Assembly: GCA_017940465.1 (NCBI GenBank)
Contig: JAGAYN010000003.1
Coordinates: 1 to 32,366, forward strand
Reading direction: 5' to 3'
DNA: 32,366 nucleotides
Source of the DNA: Bacteroidales bacterium
GTDB lineage: Bacteria; Bacteroidota; Bacteroidia; Bacteroidales; P3
Shown: in pieces, positions 32,314-32,366 of the stretch
How positions within the stretch are numbered: the first letter of the stretch is position 1
Layout of the letters: each line of letters opens with the position of its first letter
Translations under genes and position numbers: made by a program
The notes under the pieces: generated by a model
Told to the model about the DNA's origin: nothing
The model's database searches: none
The model's input: only the letters and a program-made list of their open reading frames with translations

Positions 32314-32366
32314 ATGACAGGAGGTGCTGTCCGTAGGGTGATCCGATATGTGGTCGAGCGAGGCTA
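32314..32366 (+). CDS. Possible 5' end of the next gene (17 codons visible)
   Basis: ATG 32314 opens a frame (MTGGAVRRVIRYVVERG) that continues past the window edge. It lies ~110 bases after a TATTTTTG box. It is too short to identify or to be sure it is coding. Confidence 0.22.
   Translation, partial: MTGGAVRRVIRYVVERG

Noticed and set aside
31934-32317. Open frame of 127 codons after pnp, with a hydrophobic stretch
   Set aside because: It begins inside the pnp terminator stem, has unusual Cys/Phe content and no recognisable domain.
1-32366. CRISPR arrays, tRNA or rRNA genes, insertion sequences, prophage genes
   Set aside because: None seen: no regularly spaced repeats with unique spacers, no cloverleaf-like sequences in the gaps, and no transposase, integrase or phage proteins.

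Overview
The window looks like a GC-rich chromosome segment of an order Bacteroidales organism (phylum Bacteroidota); I cannot fix the family. The reasons are: a fused SecDF; DUF4301; a fimbrillin-like lipoprotein with GLUG-type repeats; a TonB-dependent receptor with a carboxypeptidase-regulatory N-terminal domain; PorV/PorQ-type and type IX-secretion-substrate-like proteins; no Shine-Dalgarno-like leaders; and repeated promoter -7 boxes of the Bacteroidota form TAnnTTTG, here almost always extended to TAnnTTTGCA.

Layout. 1-2262: the 3' end of an unidentified gene, then two secreted beta-barrel-like proteins, closed by a terminator. 2318-4498: the 7-deazaguanine (queuosine precursor) operon queC-queD-queE-queF, with a compact H-type pseudoknot in its leader that reads as a class I preQ1 riboswitch reaching to within a few bases of the queC start. 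4544-6640 (minus): a fimbrillin/GLUG-like surface lipoprotein followed by a 57-residue peptide gene. The lipoprotein's only ATG is out of frame with the rest of the gene across a run of eight G/C pairs, the form of a phase-variable switch. 6842-11448 (minus): a small secreted protein, a DUF4301 protein, and a UvrD-type helicase with a DnaQ-like exonuclease inserted in its core. 11530-13621: a cyclophilin, pheS and folB. 13739-14452 (minus): radC.

14587-27906: secDF, a small membrane protein, a 1270-residue TonB-dependent receptor, a 1632-residue secreted protein of the type IX-substrate-like kind, and a PorV/PorQ-like outer-membrane barrel, ended by a strong terminator. All lie on one strand with short gaps and look like one export and surface-assembly unit, with no SusD. 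27988-28873: greA and a HIT-family hydrolase. 29150-31961: rpsO and pnp with promoter and terminators. The last ~400 bases hold no convincing gene.

Three intergenic sites carry the same element: exactly four 11-bp units of the GATACCTANNN type, always at gene 3' ends and always in the same orientation. The strongest leads are the riboswitch-like pseudoknot, the poly-G switch, the receptor/giant-protein/PorV-like cluster, and this 4 x 11-bp repeat family.
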